Source: Paenibacillus sp. MMS20-IR301 (GTDB lineage: Bacteria; Bacillota; Bacilli; Paenibacillales; Paenibacillaceae). Taken from it: a stretch of 64,000 bases of DNA. Under the pieces are notes generated by a model. That model did no database searches and was not told where the DNA came from. It saw only the letters and a list, made by a program, of their open reading frames with translations. The translations under genes and the position numbers were made by a program. This document shows, in pieces, positions 34,574-42,214 of the stretch; the first letter of the stretch is position 1, and each line of letters opens with the position of its first letter. The DNA is taken from the NCBI RefSeq assembly GCF_032302195.1, contig NZ_CP135275.1:1984001-2048000 (forward strand), written 5' to 3'.

Positions 34574-37003
34574 TTAGACTGTCTCCGGCGAGAGAATCGG
34601 CTCGAAATTTTTGCGCAGCTCCGGTGTATTCACGATTTGCTTCCACGGATCGGTCGTGAGACTGAGTGTATGGCGGATCCGCTCCTGCAAGGCCAGACGT
34701 TCCTCACGGGACTCCAGCGCCTGCTTGATACTGTCAAGGCCGACACGTTCCACCCACTGGGCGGTACGTTCATTCCAGCCGGCATTCTCCCGGTAATATT
34801 GCAGGAATGCACTGGCCCATTCCATGACTTCATCATCCGTCTTCACTACGCACAGCAGATCCGTCGCCCGGACATTAATCCCGCCGTTGCCGCCGATATG
34901 CAGCTCCCAGCCGCCGTCAATGGCGACCACACCAAAGTCCTTGATCGTCGCTTCAGCGCAGTTGCGCGGACAGCCGGATACGGCCAGCTTCACTTTACCC
35001 GGGGCATTCAGCCGTTCAAAAGCCTGCTCCAGCCGGATTCCCATACCGATCGCATCCTGTGTGCCGAAACGGCAATAGGTGGAGCCGACGCAGGTCTTCA
35101 CCGTGCGGAGCGTTTTGCCGTAGGCATGGCCGGAGGGCATATCCAGCTCCTCCCACATCTTCGGCAGGTCTTCTTTCTTCACGCCCAGCAGATCAAGCCG
35201 CTGCCCGCCTGTGAATTTGACCAGCGGAACATCGAACTTCACGGCAACCTCGGCAATCTTGATCAGTTCGGCCGGGGAGGTAACGCCTCCGTAGATCCGC
35301 GGTACCACAGAGTACGTTCCGTCCTTCTGGATATTGGCATGATAGCGCTCATTGGTGAATCTGGATTCATTCTCATCCACATATTCCGCAGGCCAGAGCA
35401 TGCCCAGATAGTAGTTCAGTGAAGGGCGGCATTTGGCACAGCCTTCTTCATGACTCCAGTTCAGCACATTCATGACTTCCTTGACAGTCATCAGCTTCAT
35501 CCGCTTGATTTCGGCTACGATCTCATCCCGTCCAAGTGTGGTACAGCCGCAGATCCCCTCCTTGACTGTCACGGCAGCCTCACCGGCGTACAGCTGAAGC
35601 AGTCCTTCCACCAGCGGTTTACAGCCGCCGCAGGAAGCGGAAGCTTTGGTGCAGGCTTTGATCTGTCCCACACTGGTGCAGCCGCCGGAGGTAATCGCCT
35701 CGGCAATTGTCCCCTTGGTCACTCCGTTGCAGCCGCAGATAATTTCATCATCCGGCATTCCTTCCAGCCGGTTCCCCTTGGGTGACGCCAGCGCATCCGG
35801 GGAGATCCCGAGCAGCAGCTCCTTCTCTCTGCCCTTAATATTCTCGCCCTTCTTAATTAGGGAGAATAACTCCGCACCATCACTGGTATCTCCGAAAAGC
35901 ACAGCACCAACCAGCTTCTCATCCCTGATCACCAGCTTCTTGTACACACCTTCTGTCTCATCCTGGTAGCGTAATGACTTGGTGCCGTCCATCTCGGTAA
36001 ACTGTCCGGCCGAGAACACATCGACACCGGATACTTTCAGCTTGGTTGAGGTAACTGAGCCAGCATAGCCTTCCGTAGGGACACCTGCCAGTCTTTTCGC
36101 GAGTACAGCCCCCTGTTCATATAGCGGAGCCACCAGTCCATAAGCAATGCCCCGGTGCTCCGCGCACTCGCCGACGGCATAGATGCCGGGCAGATTAGTC
36201 TCCATATAATCATTCACAAGAATTCCCCGGTTGACCGCAATTCCGCTGGTCCGGGCCAGCTCCACATTCGGCTTGATGCCTACAGCCATGACGATCAGAT
36301 CCGCTTCAGCCGTCTCACCGTCAGCGAACAGCAGGCCTTTGACTCTTTTTTTACCAAGAATCGCTTCCGACTGCTTCTTCAGCAGGAATTTCATCCCCTG
36401 GGCTTCCAGCTCCTTGCGCAGCATGACGGCAGCCGCCTCGTCCAGCTGACGCTCCATAATATAATCATGGATATGGACCACCGATACCTCCATGCCCAGA
36501 TGCAGCAGCCCTCTTGCCGCCTCCAGTCCGAGCAGGCCGCCGCCTATGACTACTGCTTTGCTGTATTTTTGCGACACCTCCTGCATGATTTGGGTATCCT
36601 TGATATCACGGAAGGCGATTACCCCCTCCTTCTCCGCTCCGGGAAGCGGCAGCATGAAGGGATTGGACCCGGTTGCCAGAATCAGCTCATCATAATGGGC
36701 AGTGATGCCTTTGTCCGTATGGACTTTGCGTTCTTTAGTATCAATTGCGGTTACAGTGTGTCCCGTATACAGCTTAATATTGAAGCTTCTGTACCATTCC
36801 AGATCGTTAATGACGATCTCATCCAGACTTGTACCGCCTGCCAGAACAGAGGATAACATGATCCGGTTGTAGTTCGGATACGGCTCTGCTCCAAAAATCG
36901 TAATTTCATAAGCCTCCGGTGCCAATTTGAGCAGATGCTCAAGCGCCCGCACCCCCGCCATCCCGTTGCCGACCAGAACCAGTTGTTTGCGTAAAGCTGT
37001 CAT
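34574..37003 (-). CDS. nirB: Nitrite reductase (NADH) large subunit NirB
   Basis: An 809-aa cytoplasmic enzyme reducing nitrite to ammonium. Order: FAD/NAD domain (LVLVGNGMAGVRALEHLL at the start), two BFD-type [2Fe-2S] regions (CGCNGVTKGT with CGGC, and CGCTTLGRDE with CAKC), then the siroheme/[4Fe-4S] domain with CVGSTYCRFG and SGCPRNC. The ATG at 37003 follows GGAGAGGAGAG; the 22-residue longer version lacks a site. First gene of nirB-nirD-transporter-cobA. Its leader contains ANTAR-type hairpins. Confidence 0.97.
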   Translation of the reverse strand: MTALRKQLVLVGNGMAGVRALEHLLKLAPEAYEITIFGAEPYPNYNRIMLSSVLAGGTSLDEIVINDLEWYRSFNIKLYTGHTVTAIDTKERKVHTDKGITAHYDELILATGSNPFMLPLPGAEKEGVIAFRDIKDTQIMQEVSQKYSKAVVIGGGLLGLEAARGLLHLGMEVSVVHIHDYIMERQLDEAAAVMLRKELEAQGMKFLLKKQSEAILGKKRVKGLLFADGETAEADLIVMAVGIKPNVELARTSGIAVNRGILVNDYMETNLPGIYAVGECAEHRGIAYGLVAPLYEQGAVLAKRLAGVPTEGYAGSVTSTKLKVSGVDVFSAGQFTEMDGTKSLRYQDETEGVYKKLVIRDEKLVGAVLFGDTSDGAELFSLIKKGENIKGREKELLLGISPDALASPKGNRLEGMPDDEIICGCNGVTKGTIAEAITSGGCTSVGQIKACTKASASCGGCKPLVEGLLQLYAGEAAVTVKEGICGCTTLGRDEIVAEIKRMKLMTVKEVMNVLNWSHEEGCAKCRPSLNYYLGMLWPAEYVDENESRFTNERYHANIQKDGTYSVVPRIYGGVTSPAELIKIAEVAVKFDVPLVKFTGGQRLDLLGVKKEDLPKMWEELDMPSGHAYGKTLRTVKTCVGSTYCRFGTQDAIGMGIRLEQAFERLNAPGKVKLAVSGCPRNCAEATIKDFGVVAIDGGWELHIGGNGGINVRATDLLCVVKTDDEVMEWASAFLQYYRENAGWNERTAQWVERVGLDSIKQALESREERLALQERIRHTLSLTTDPWKQIVNTPELRKNFEPILSPETV

Positions 37004-37037
37004 GGATCTCTCTCCTCTCCAGGTAAACAACAGAAAT

Positions 37038-37135
37038 AGCCCGCTCCACTCCGCCCGGAAAACATACATTTCCCGTTGCGAGATAAGTGAAAGCAGGCGC
37101 CATTGCCGCTTCAGCCGGATACATCGTTGTATCCG
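37038..37135 (-). promoter_or_regulatory. ANTAR-type antitermination leader of nirB
   Basis: On the minus strand two hairpins follow the predicted start. P1 (37135-37116) is CGGATAC-AACGAT-GTATCCG. P2 (37111-37091) is AAGCGGC-AATGGC-GCCTGCTT with one bulge. Both have hexaloops with A at position 1 and G at position 4, the hallmark of ANTAR-protein targets. The 3' strand of P2 (GCCTGCT) can also pair with AGCGGGC at 37045-37039, ahead of the moderately U-rich TATTTCTGTTGTTT. P2 and that stem are mutually exclusive, as in NasR/EutV-type antitermination. Confidence 0.78.
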
Positions 37136-37160
37136 CAGAATTGATAAATTTGTTACACCG

Positions 37161-37190
37161 ACTATACTACAGCCATCTGCACTACGTCAA
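37161..37190 (-). promoter_or_regulatory. Promoter of the nirB operon
   Basis: On the minus strand TTGACG (37190-37185), an 18-bp spacer and TATAGT (37166-37161). The predicted start near 37154 lies about 18 nt before hairpin P1. Confidence 0.7.
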
Positions 37191-37233
37191 TAATTATGAC
37201 ATATTAAATTTTATTATTTTAATTCATCGACAA

Positions 37234-37245
37234 AATTACGTAATT
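37234..37245. promoter_or_regulatory. 12-bp palindrome in the nirB/ANTAR divergent region
   Basis: AATTACGTAATT, a perfect palindrome upstream of a candidate TATAAT (37253-37258) for the plus-strand gene. It could be an operator, but AT-rich palindromes arise by chance. Confidence 0.3.
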
Positions 37246-37294
37246 CGTGTTATATAATATTACATAATCAATAATAAAGGAGCGTCATCAACCT

Positions 37295-37891
37295 ATGCAT
37301 TCCCTGCTCGTGATTGATCCTGACAGAACAGAGAACTCCGCAGAAGCACGCTCCTCTCCAACTCCCGACAGTCTTTTGAGCTCCTGCGGTTATGTGATAT
37401 ATTCCGCTGCAACGGAGCAGCAGGCTGTTTCCCTGGCCGGCGATGCCGATGCCTTCATTCTTCATCTGCCGGTTACCGAAATCAACGAATGGAGAGCTGT
37501 ACTGGTTCAGCAAAAGATTGCACCGGTTCTCTGGTGGTGCACCGCGCGGACCGCTACCTTATCCGTCTCTGCCTGCGGTGACGATATTATGGTCGACGGA
37601 ATCCTATCCCCGGCGATGCAGGCCCGGGAGCTTCACTGGATTCTCCATTTCAGCTCCAGGCAAAGCTTCGAGCGCCAACAATGGCTGAAGGAACGGGAAC
37701 AGCTGCTGTCCCGGATTGAAGAACGCAAGTGGATCGATATGGCCAAGGGCATTCTGTCCAAAGCCAAGAACATCAGCGAATCAGAAGCTTACGATCTGCT
37801 GCGCAAGCAGGCGATGAATGAACGTAAACGGATGGTGGATGTCGCTACCTCGATTGTCAAAGTGTATCAGCTGCTTCAGGACCAACACTAA
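37295..37891 (+). CDS. ANTAR-domain antiterminator (NasT-like)
   Basis: A 198-aa two-domain protein. The N-terminal part (1-125) is a degenerate receiver: it begins LLVIDPDRTE but lacks a clear phospho-acceptor and lysine set. A coiled linker (RQQWLKEREQLLSRIEE) leads to the C-terminal ANTAR domain (about 138-195) with WIDMAKGILSKAKNISESEA and RKQAMNERKRMVDVATSIV. ANTAR domains bind paired hexaloop RNA hairpins and prevent termination. Divergent from nirB, whose leader carries such hairpins, so it is the likely nitrite/nitrate-responsive regulator. Confidence 0.88.
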   Translation: MHSLLVIDPDRTENSAEARSSPTPDSLLSSCGYVIYSAATEQQAVSLAGDADAFILHLPVTEINEWRAVLVQQKIAPVLWWCTARTATLSVSACGDDIMVDGILSPAMQARELHWILHFSSRQSFERQQWLKEREQLLSRIEERKWIDMAKGILSKAKNISESEAYDLLRKQAMNERKRMVDVATSIVKVYQLLQDQH

Positions 37892-37902
37892 GGAGAACCC
37901 AT

Positions 37903-38958
37903 ATGATTAATATTCTAAAAGAAGTGGCCCGCGGCAAACGCGGCTCGACGGATTTAAGCTACGGGCAGGCCGAGTATGCAGCTGAGGCCATTCTCGGTCA
38001 GACTGCCTCCCCAGTCCAGATCGGCGCTTTCCTGATCGCGGAACGGATGAAGCTGGAAAGTCTGGAGGAGCTCGAGGCATTCGTGGCGGTCTGCCGCAAG
38101 TATGCCCTGCGGGAGCCTGTGCAGCAGGGGATTGATTGTGCCGGACCATATGACGGCAGGCTGCATTCGTTCATTGCCACGTTTCCGGTGGCTTTCCTTC
38201 TATCCGCTGCCGGTCTGCCGGTCACGCTGCACGGCTCCCCGTCTCTGCCGCCGAAACGGGGGATTACGCTGCAGGATATTATCCGCGAAGCCGGAATTGA
38301 TATTGCCGGGTTAAGCCGCGATAATGCAATTGAAGCTGCTGCTACGAGCGGTGTGCTGTTCGCGAAATCTGAACAGTGGTGCCCGCCTCTGGGAGCGCTG
38401 CGCGGACTGCGTGAAGATATCGGAGTGCGTACAATATTCAATACAGCGGAGAAGCTGATTGATTACGCCTGTTCACCTTATATTGTATTCGGAATATTCC
38501 ACAATACGGTATTCGACCGTATTTCCCGGCTGATTGTGAAGCTCGGCTATCAGCGCGGCCTGGTCGTCCAGGGCATGGAAGGCTCGGAGGATCTGTATAT
38601 TAACCGCCCGAACCGCGTATACCGCATTCAGGACGGCTCGGCTGAGCTCGACCTTATTGATCCGGAGTCGCTTGGACTGGAGGTGCCTGTTCCCGAGGTT
38701 GAATGGACTGCAGGGAGGCAGCTGCGTACCGCAGTGGAAGTACTGCAGGGCGGCGGCCATCTGGCCTTCTATAACCAGACGCTGCTGAACGGCGCAGCCC
38801 GGCTGCATACGGCCGGCCGGGTTAACTCCATCGAGGAAGGCGTCTATACCTGCAAGCATCTGCTGGATAACGGCCAGGCTTGGGAGACCTATACGAAGTG
38901 GCGCAGCGCACTGGCAGGCCGCAGCCCTAGCACAGCAGCTTCTGCCCGGCGGGGATAA
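37903..38958 (+). CDS. TrpD2-like protein (anthranilate phosphoribosyltransferase paralogue)
   Basis: A 351-aa member of glycosyltransferase family 3/TrpD2 (YbiB-like). The N-terminal helical domain (YAAEAILGQTASPVQIGAFL) is typical. The PRPP glycine loop of true TrpD (GTGGD) is replaced by CAGPYDGRLHSF, so it is unlikely to make tryptophan precursors. It starts 11 bp after the ANTAR gene with AGGAG, in one operon. YbiB/TrpD2 proteins are reported to bind nucleic acid; a link to nitrite regulation is inferred from position. Confidence 0.82.
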   Translation: MINILKEVARGKRGSTDLSYGQAEYAAEAILGQTASPVQIGAFLIAERMKLESLEELEAFVAVCRKYALREPVQQGIDCAGPYDGRLHSFIATFPVAFLLSAAGLPVTLHGSPSLPPKRGITLQDIIREAGIDIAGLSRDNAIEAAATSGVLFAKSEQWCPPLGALRGLREDIGVRTIFNTAEKLIDYACSPYIVFGIFHNTVFDRISRLIVKLGYQRGLVVQGMEGSEDLYINRPNRVYRIQDGSAELDLIDPESLGLEVPVPEVEWTAGRQLRTAVEVLQGGGHLAFYNQTLLNGAARLHTAGRVNSIEEGVYTCKHLLDNGQAWETYTKWRSALAGRSPSTAASARRG

Positions 38959-39078
38959 GGTCCGAATGGTTTGGGAGCAGGTCGGATTACGGCCTGCTTG
39001 TTGTGCGTGCAATGGCCCGGCAATGGGCGAAACCGCCCGGACAGCTGGCTGCTATTAAGCATGCAGCCAGTCAGGCCA

Positions 39079-39330
39079 GGTCTTCAAGTACATAGTATAG
39101 CGTTACGGACTGGAGAGACGTTAAAATGTGGAAAGGTGCCTGAATGCTAGCCTTACGGACATCAGCGTCGTTATTTCGTCAGTAAAGTGTAGATATCACG
39201 TGAAAAGCGGCGAATAAGGTCTGTCATGTCCGTAAACCCGCCAAATAGGCCGAAAATGTCTAAACAACGGCTGTGGTGTCCGTAGTACCCGAAGCTTCCG
39301 ACAAAAGGTGTTCGTGTTGGACTTGGGTAC
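39079..39330 (+). repeat. Dispersed intergenic repeat, copy C
   Basis: About 250 bp in the gene-free stretch 38959-39378. It starts GGTCTTCAAGTACATAG, contains TAGCGTTACGGAC, GGAGAGACGTTAAAATGTGG, CTTACGGACATCAGCGTCGT and CTGTCATGTCCGTAAACCCG, and ends near GACTTGGGTAC. Same orientation as copy B. No partner arm is present here. Confidence 0.75.
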
Positions 39331-39334
39331 AATC

Positions 39335-39366
39335 AAAAAAACGTGCAATCCGCTATTCCGCGGTGC
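39335..39366 (-). terminator. Terminator of the DUF606/Crp operon
   Basis: On the minus strand CGTGCACCGC...GCGGATTGCACG forms a stem followed by TTTTTTT. Confidence 0.8.
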
Positions 39367-39378
39367 ACGCCTCTTCCA

Positions 39379-39879
39379 TTAATCGATATGAAGCGCACTG
39401 CGCTGCTTGACCGCGCCGGACGCTTCCTTGGCATCAGCTTTACTGCTGCCGCCTAATTTGAACACCAGGATGCCCCCGACGATAATGAGCACGCCGATCA
39501 GCTGGTTGAACGAGAACGGAACCTTCTCAAGGCCCAGCCATCCGAGCGAATCCCAGAGCAAAGCGAAGCCGAGCTGGGCGGTCAGAACAATCGAGATTGC
39601 ATAGGTGGCGCCGAGAATTCTGGTGGCCTGCACCAGGCAGATGACAACCCCCACCCCGATCATTCCGCTGAACCAGTACCAGGGCTGCATATGCTGCAGC
39701 GTGAACATGTTCTTCCCTTCCATAATCAGCCCCATGATCAGGGATGCCGCGAAGCCTGTGCCGAGCACCAGCGTTGTTGTTGACCAGGAGCCTGTGTGTT
39801 CATTGACCTTGGCGTTAAAAATATTCTGCAGACTGACCAGCGCACCGGCGATCAGCGAGAGTAGTATTCCTGCTAACAT
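39379..39879 (-). CDS. DUF606 (YdcZ-like) DMT-family membrane protein
   Basis: A 166-aa membrane protein with five helices. Family pattern: LLSLIAGALVSLQNIFNAKV at the N-terminus and ISIVLTAQLGFALLWDSLGW in the fourth helix. Such half-size transporters often work as pairs, and a second member lies two genes upstream in the same operon. Cargo unknown. Confidence 0.88.
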   Translation of the reverse strand: MLAGILLSLIAGALVSLQNIFNAKVNEHTGSWSTTTLVLGTGFAASLIMGLIMEGKNMFTLQHMQPWYWFSGMIGVGVVICLVQATRILGATYAISIVLTAQLGFALLWDSLGWLGLEKVPFSFNQLIGVLIIVGGILVFKLGGSSKADAKEASGAVKQRSALHID

Positions 39880-39931
39880 ATGTGTTGCTCCCTTGTGTGT
39901 AAGTTTGGTAATTGTTCAATTACAGCGCATG

Positions 39932-40630
39932 TCATTCGTAGATATTCCGGCTTGCCAGCGCCGACAATCCCTGCCGGTCCTTGACCAGAATCGCCCCCGG
40001 GCGCCGTTCAGTCAGGCCTTCCTGGGAGAATCTCCGGAGAACCCTGTTCAAATGCCTGTAGCTGGTGCCGATGAAATTAGCGGTATCCACCAGATTGATT
40101 GTATTCAGCTGCCCTGTGAACTGCGGATCAGATTCATCATACGAGATAGACAGCAAATAGCTGGCGAGCCGCACATCCACCGGATGCATCAGGTTCAGGC
40201 TAAGAAAGTTGGATTTGCGGTAGAATTTCTCAGTAATAATCTCCAGCAGAAAATGCAGGAGCGGCGGGTGATCCTTCGCATACTGGTCCAGCCAACGGTA
40301 CGGGATCGCAATCATGTGCACGGGGGAGACAGCTTCAACCGTATTCAGCAATTCCGTCTTTTGAATATATTCAACATCACCGATCAGCTCCAGCGGGGTC
40401 TTGAACGAAATAATCAATGTCCGCCCCTCTGCCGAGGTGGTGTAGATCTTAAGCTTCCCTTTGACCAGCACGTAGAGCGTGCTTGACGGATCTCCTTTGG
40501 AACAGACAGTCTCGCCCGGCTCGTAGCTTTGCAGCGTCAACAGCGGCAATAACCGTTCTGCGAAAATCCCGGCCAGCTGCTGCTTCAGCAGATACGCTTG
40601 TAATAAGCCGGCATCTAAAATTTCCTTCAT
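39932..40630 (-). CDS. Crp/Fnr-family transcriptional regulator (YeiL-like)
   Basis: A 232-aa regulator. The cNMP-binding-like beta-roll (LQSYEPGETVCSKGDPSSTL, then VLVKGKLKIYTTSAEGRT) is followed by a dimer helix and a C-terminal HTH (DTANFIGTSYRHLNRVLRRF). No Fnr-type N-terminal cysteine cluster is seen. It lies between two DUF606 transporter genes and probably regulates them. A 14-bp palindrome lies upstream of the operon. Confidence 0.88.
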   Translation of the reverse strand: MKEILDAGLLQAYLLKQQLAGIFAERLLPLLTLQSYEPGETVCSKGDPSSTLYVLVKGKLKIYTTSAEGRTLIISFKTPLELIGDVEYIQKTELLNTVEAVSPVHMIAIPYRWLDQYAKDHPPLLHFLLEIITEKFYRKSNFLSLNLMHPVDVRLASYLLSISYDESDPQFTGQLNTINLVDTANFIGTSYRHLNRVLRRFSQEGLTERRPGAILVKDRQGLSALASRNIYE

Positions 40631-40662
40631 GGTACAAGCTCACCTCCGCTTCACCTAAGCCG

Positions 40663-41088
40663 TCAGAACTTCAGTACAACCACACCCAGAATCATCATCG
40701 CGATGCCGATGAACTGCGGCAGCTTCATCTTCTGCTTGGCAACCCCGAACCAGCCCTTGCTGTCGATAATGAAGGTCAGGCATAGCTGGGCAATCAGCAG
40801 AGCAGAGATGGTAAAGGTAACACCAATGCTCTGAATTGCAGTAACCTCACTGAAAATTACGAACGCGGCAAAACCGCCGCCTATCAGATATAACGGATTG
40901 CTCTTCCGGAAACCATGCTTCTTGCCGTCCCGGACGAACAGCGCAATAGCCAGTGCCATAACGAACCCGGTGAACTGGGTGATCGTCGCTGCCTGCCACG
41001 TTCCGATATCCTGGCTGATCCGCGCATTAGCCACCCCTTGAAGCGTAATACAGGCCCCGCCCAAAAATGCAAAAATAATTCCTTTCAT
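40663..41088 (-). CDS. DUF606 (YdcZ-like) DMT-family membrane protein, second copy
   Basis: A 141-aa protein with four to five helices. It starts MKGIIFAFLGGACITLQGVA and contains FTISALLIAQLCLTFIIDSK, paralogous to the 166-aa protein downstream. First gene of the DUF606-Crp-DUF606 operon. The RBS is GGAGAGAGAG. Probably forms a hetero-oligomer with its partner; substrate unknown. Confidence 0.88.
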   Translation of the reverse strand: MKGIIFAFLGGACITLQGVANARISQDIGTWQAATITQFTGFVMALAIALFVRDGKKHGFRKSNPLYLIGGGFAAFVIFSEVTAIQSIGVTFTISALLIAQLCLTFIIDSKGWFGVAKQKMKLPQFIGIAMMILGVVVLKF

Positions 41089-41151
41089 CTCTCTCTCTCC
41101 TCTATACGATCTGCTCTGATCTAATTAAAATCCAGTTTGCCGGATTGGGGA

Positions 41152-41165
41152 AGGACATATGTCCT
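41152..41165. promoter_or_regulatory. Perfect 14-bp palindrome upstream of the DUF606/Crp operon
   Basis: AGGACATATGTCCT, about 65 bp upstream of the first DUF606 start and 127 bp upstream of the divergent VOC gene. Two-fold symmetric sites are typical for Crp/Fnr dimers, so it may be the operator of the regulator in this operon. Confidence 0.5.
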
Positions 41166-41291
41166 GAATCTTAAAAGTCTCTGCTGTAATACGGCAGCAG
41201 GACTTGTATTTATTCTGATTTGAGGCGATGATAACAAAGCAGGCTCCGGGCTTGTCCCAAACAAACATTTCACCTAAGGAGTGTTCAAATT

Positions 41292-41666
41292 ATGATTAAC
41301 CAAATCGGCCAAGTTATGCTGTATGTGAATGACCAGGACGCATCCAAAGACTTTTGGACAGAAAAGCTGGGGTTTGAGGTGCTCGCGGATGAAACTGATG
41401 GTCCGGTGAGATGGATTGAAGTAGCTCCTAAAGGCGCCGCAACCAGTATCATACTTCACAACAAGGCGTTCGTTGCCCAAATGAATCCGGACATGAATCT
41501 GGGCACACCTTCACTGATGTATTTCACTGACAAATTTGATGAGCTTTACAGCGATTTTCAGAATAAGGGCATTACCGTAGGTGATATAGTCCAGATTCCT
41601 TCCGGACGGGTGTTTAACTTTGCAGACAATGAACTGAATTACTTCGCGGTGCTGGAGAAAAAGTAA
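41292..41666 (+). CDS. VOC-family (glyoxalase-like) protein
   Basis: A 124-aa vicinal-oxygen-chelate protein with QVMLYVNDQDASKDFWTEKL and LGFEVLADE typical of the N-terminal module, and a C-terminal IPSGRVFNFADNELNYFAVL. The RBS is AAGGAG. Substrate unknown; members include glyoxalases and fosfomycin or bleomycin resistance proteins. Confidence 0.88.
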   Translation: MINQIGQVMLYVNDQDASKDFWTEKLGFEVLADETDGPVRWIEVAPKGAATSIILHNKAFVAQMNPDMNLGTPSLMYFTDKFDELYSDFQNKGITVGDIVQIPSGRVFNFADNELNYFAVLEKK

Positions 41667-41708
41667 GCTCACTGCCTAAACTGAGCCGAGAGCAGCGTTA
41701 AAGGTCAT

Positions 41709-41755
41709 AAAAAAGCCCGTTTCAAGCCGGAAAAACGGCCTGGAACGGGCTTTTT
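41709..41755. terminator. Bidirectional terminator
   Basis: AAAAAGCCCGTT pairs with AACGGGCTTTTT around a loop with an inner stem. It serves the VOC gene and possibly the convergent Nudix gene. Confidence 0.88.
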
Positions 41756-41812
41756 GCTTAGACAAACAACATCTATCAATCCAATGCCTCATGGCGCTAA
41801 TCCTGCAAGTGA

Positions 41813-42214
41813 TCAGGACAGCAGCTCCAGCTCCCGCAGCTTATCCATAATGATCACACTGACAGCCGACACACGATCGATGTCCGCATAAGTCAGCCAG
41901 GCTAATTCCTCAATTTCGGATGCCGGCTGCAATTCTCCGGTATACTCTGCAGTCAGGCATGTCATTCTGACCAGCACGCCTTCCGCTTTACCATGAGCCG
42001 GAGCTTCAAAGCTTCCGAACTCAGCGATTGTCTCCGGAATAATCTGCACAGACAATTCCTCTTCAATTTCACGGATCAGCGTCTGCGCATCACTCTCACC
42101 AGGTTCACGTTTGCCTCCAGGGAAATAATACGTATCCTTCCCTTTTGAGCGGGCACCAAGCACCTTGCCGTCCACTATGTAAATCCAGGCGATTTTATCA
42201 ATATGTCCAGTCAT
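41813..42214 (-). CDS. Nudix hydrolase
   Basis: A 133-aa Nudix protein. The Nudix box is GGKREPGESDAQTLIREIEE followed by EL. The ATG at 42214 is chosen (AAGGAG upstream) and overlaps the stop of the Tet(M)-like gene as ATGA; the longer frame to 42307 lies inside that gene. The coupling suggests joint expression, but a shared function is not obvious. Confidence 0.9.
   Translation of the reverse strand: MTGHIDKIAWIYIVDGKVLGARSKGKDTYYFPGGKREPGESDAQTLIREIEEELSVQIIPETIAEFGSFEAPAHGKAEGVLVRMTCLTAEYTGELQPASEIEELAWLTYADIDRVSAVSVIIMDKLRELELLS

Noticed and set aside
37138..37160. GlnR/TnrA-like box (TGTAAC on the minus strand) near the nirB start site
   Set aside because: Only one half-site fits and it lies downstream of the -10. 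Not strong enough to claim nitrogen-regulator binding.
39605..40486. 293-aa plus-strand frame
   Set aside because: Antisense to the DUF606 and Crp/Fnr genes, both of which have clear family motifs and RBSs.
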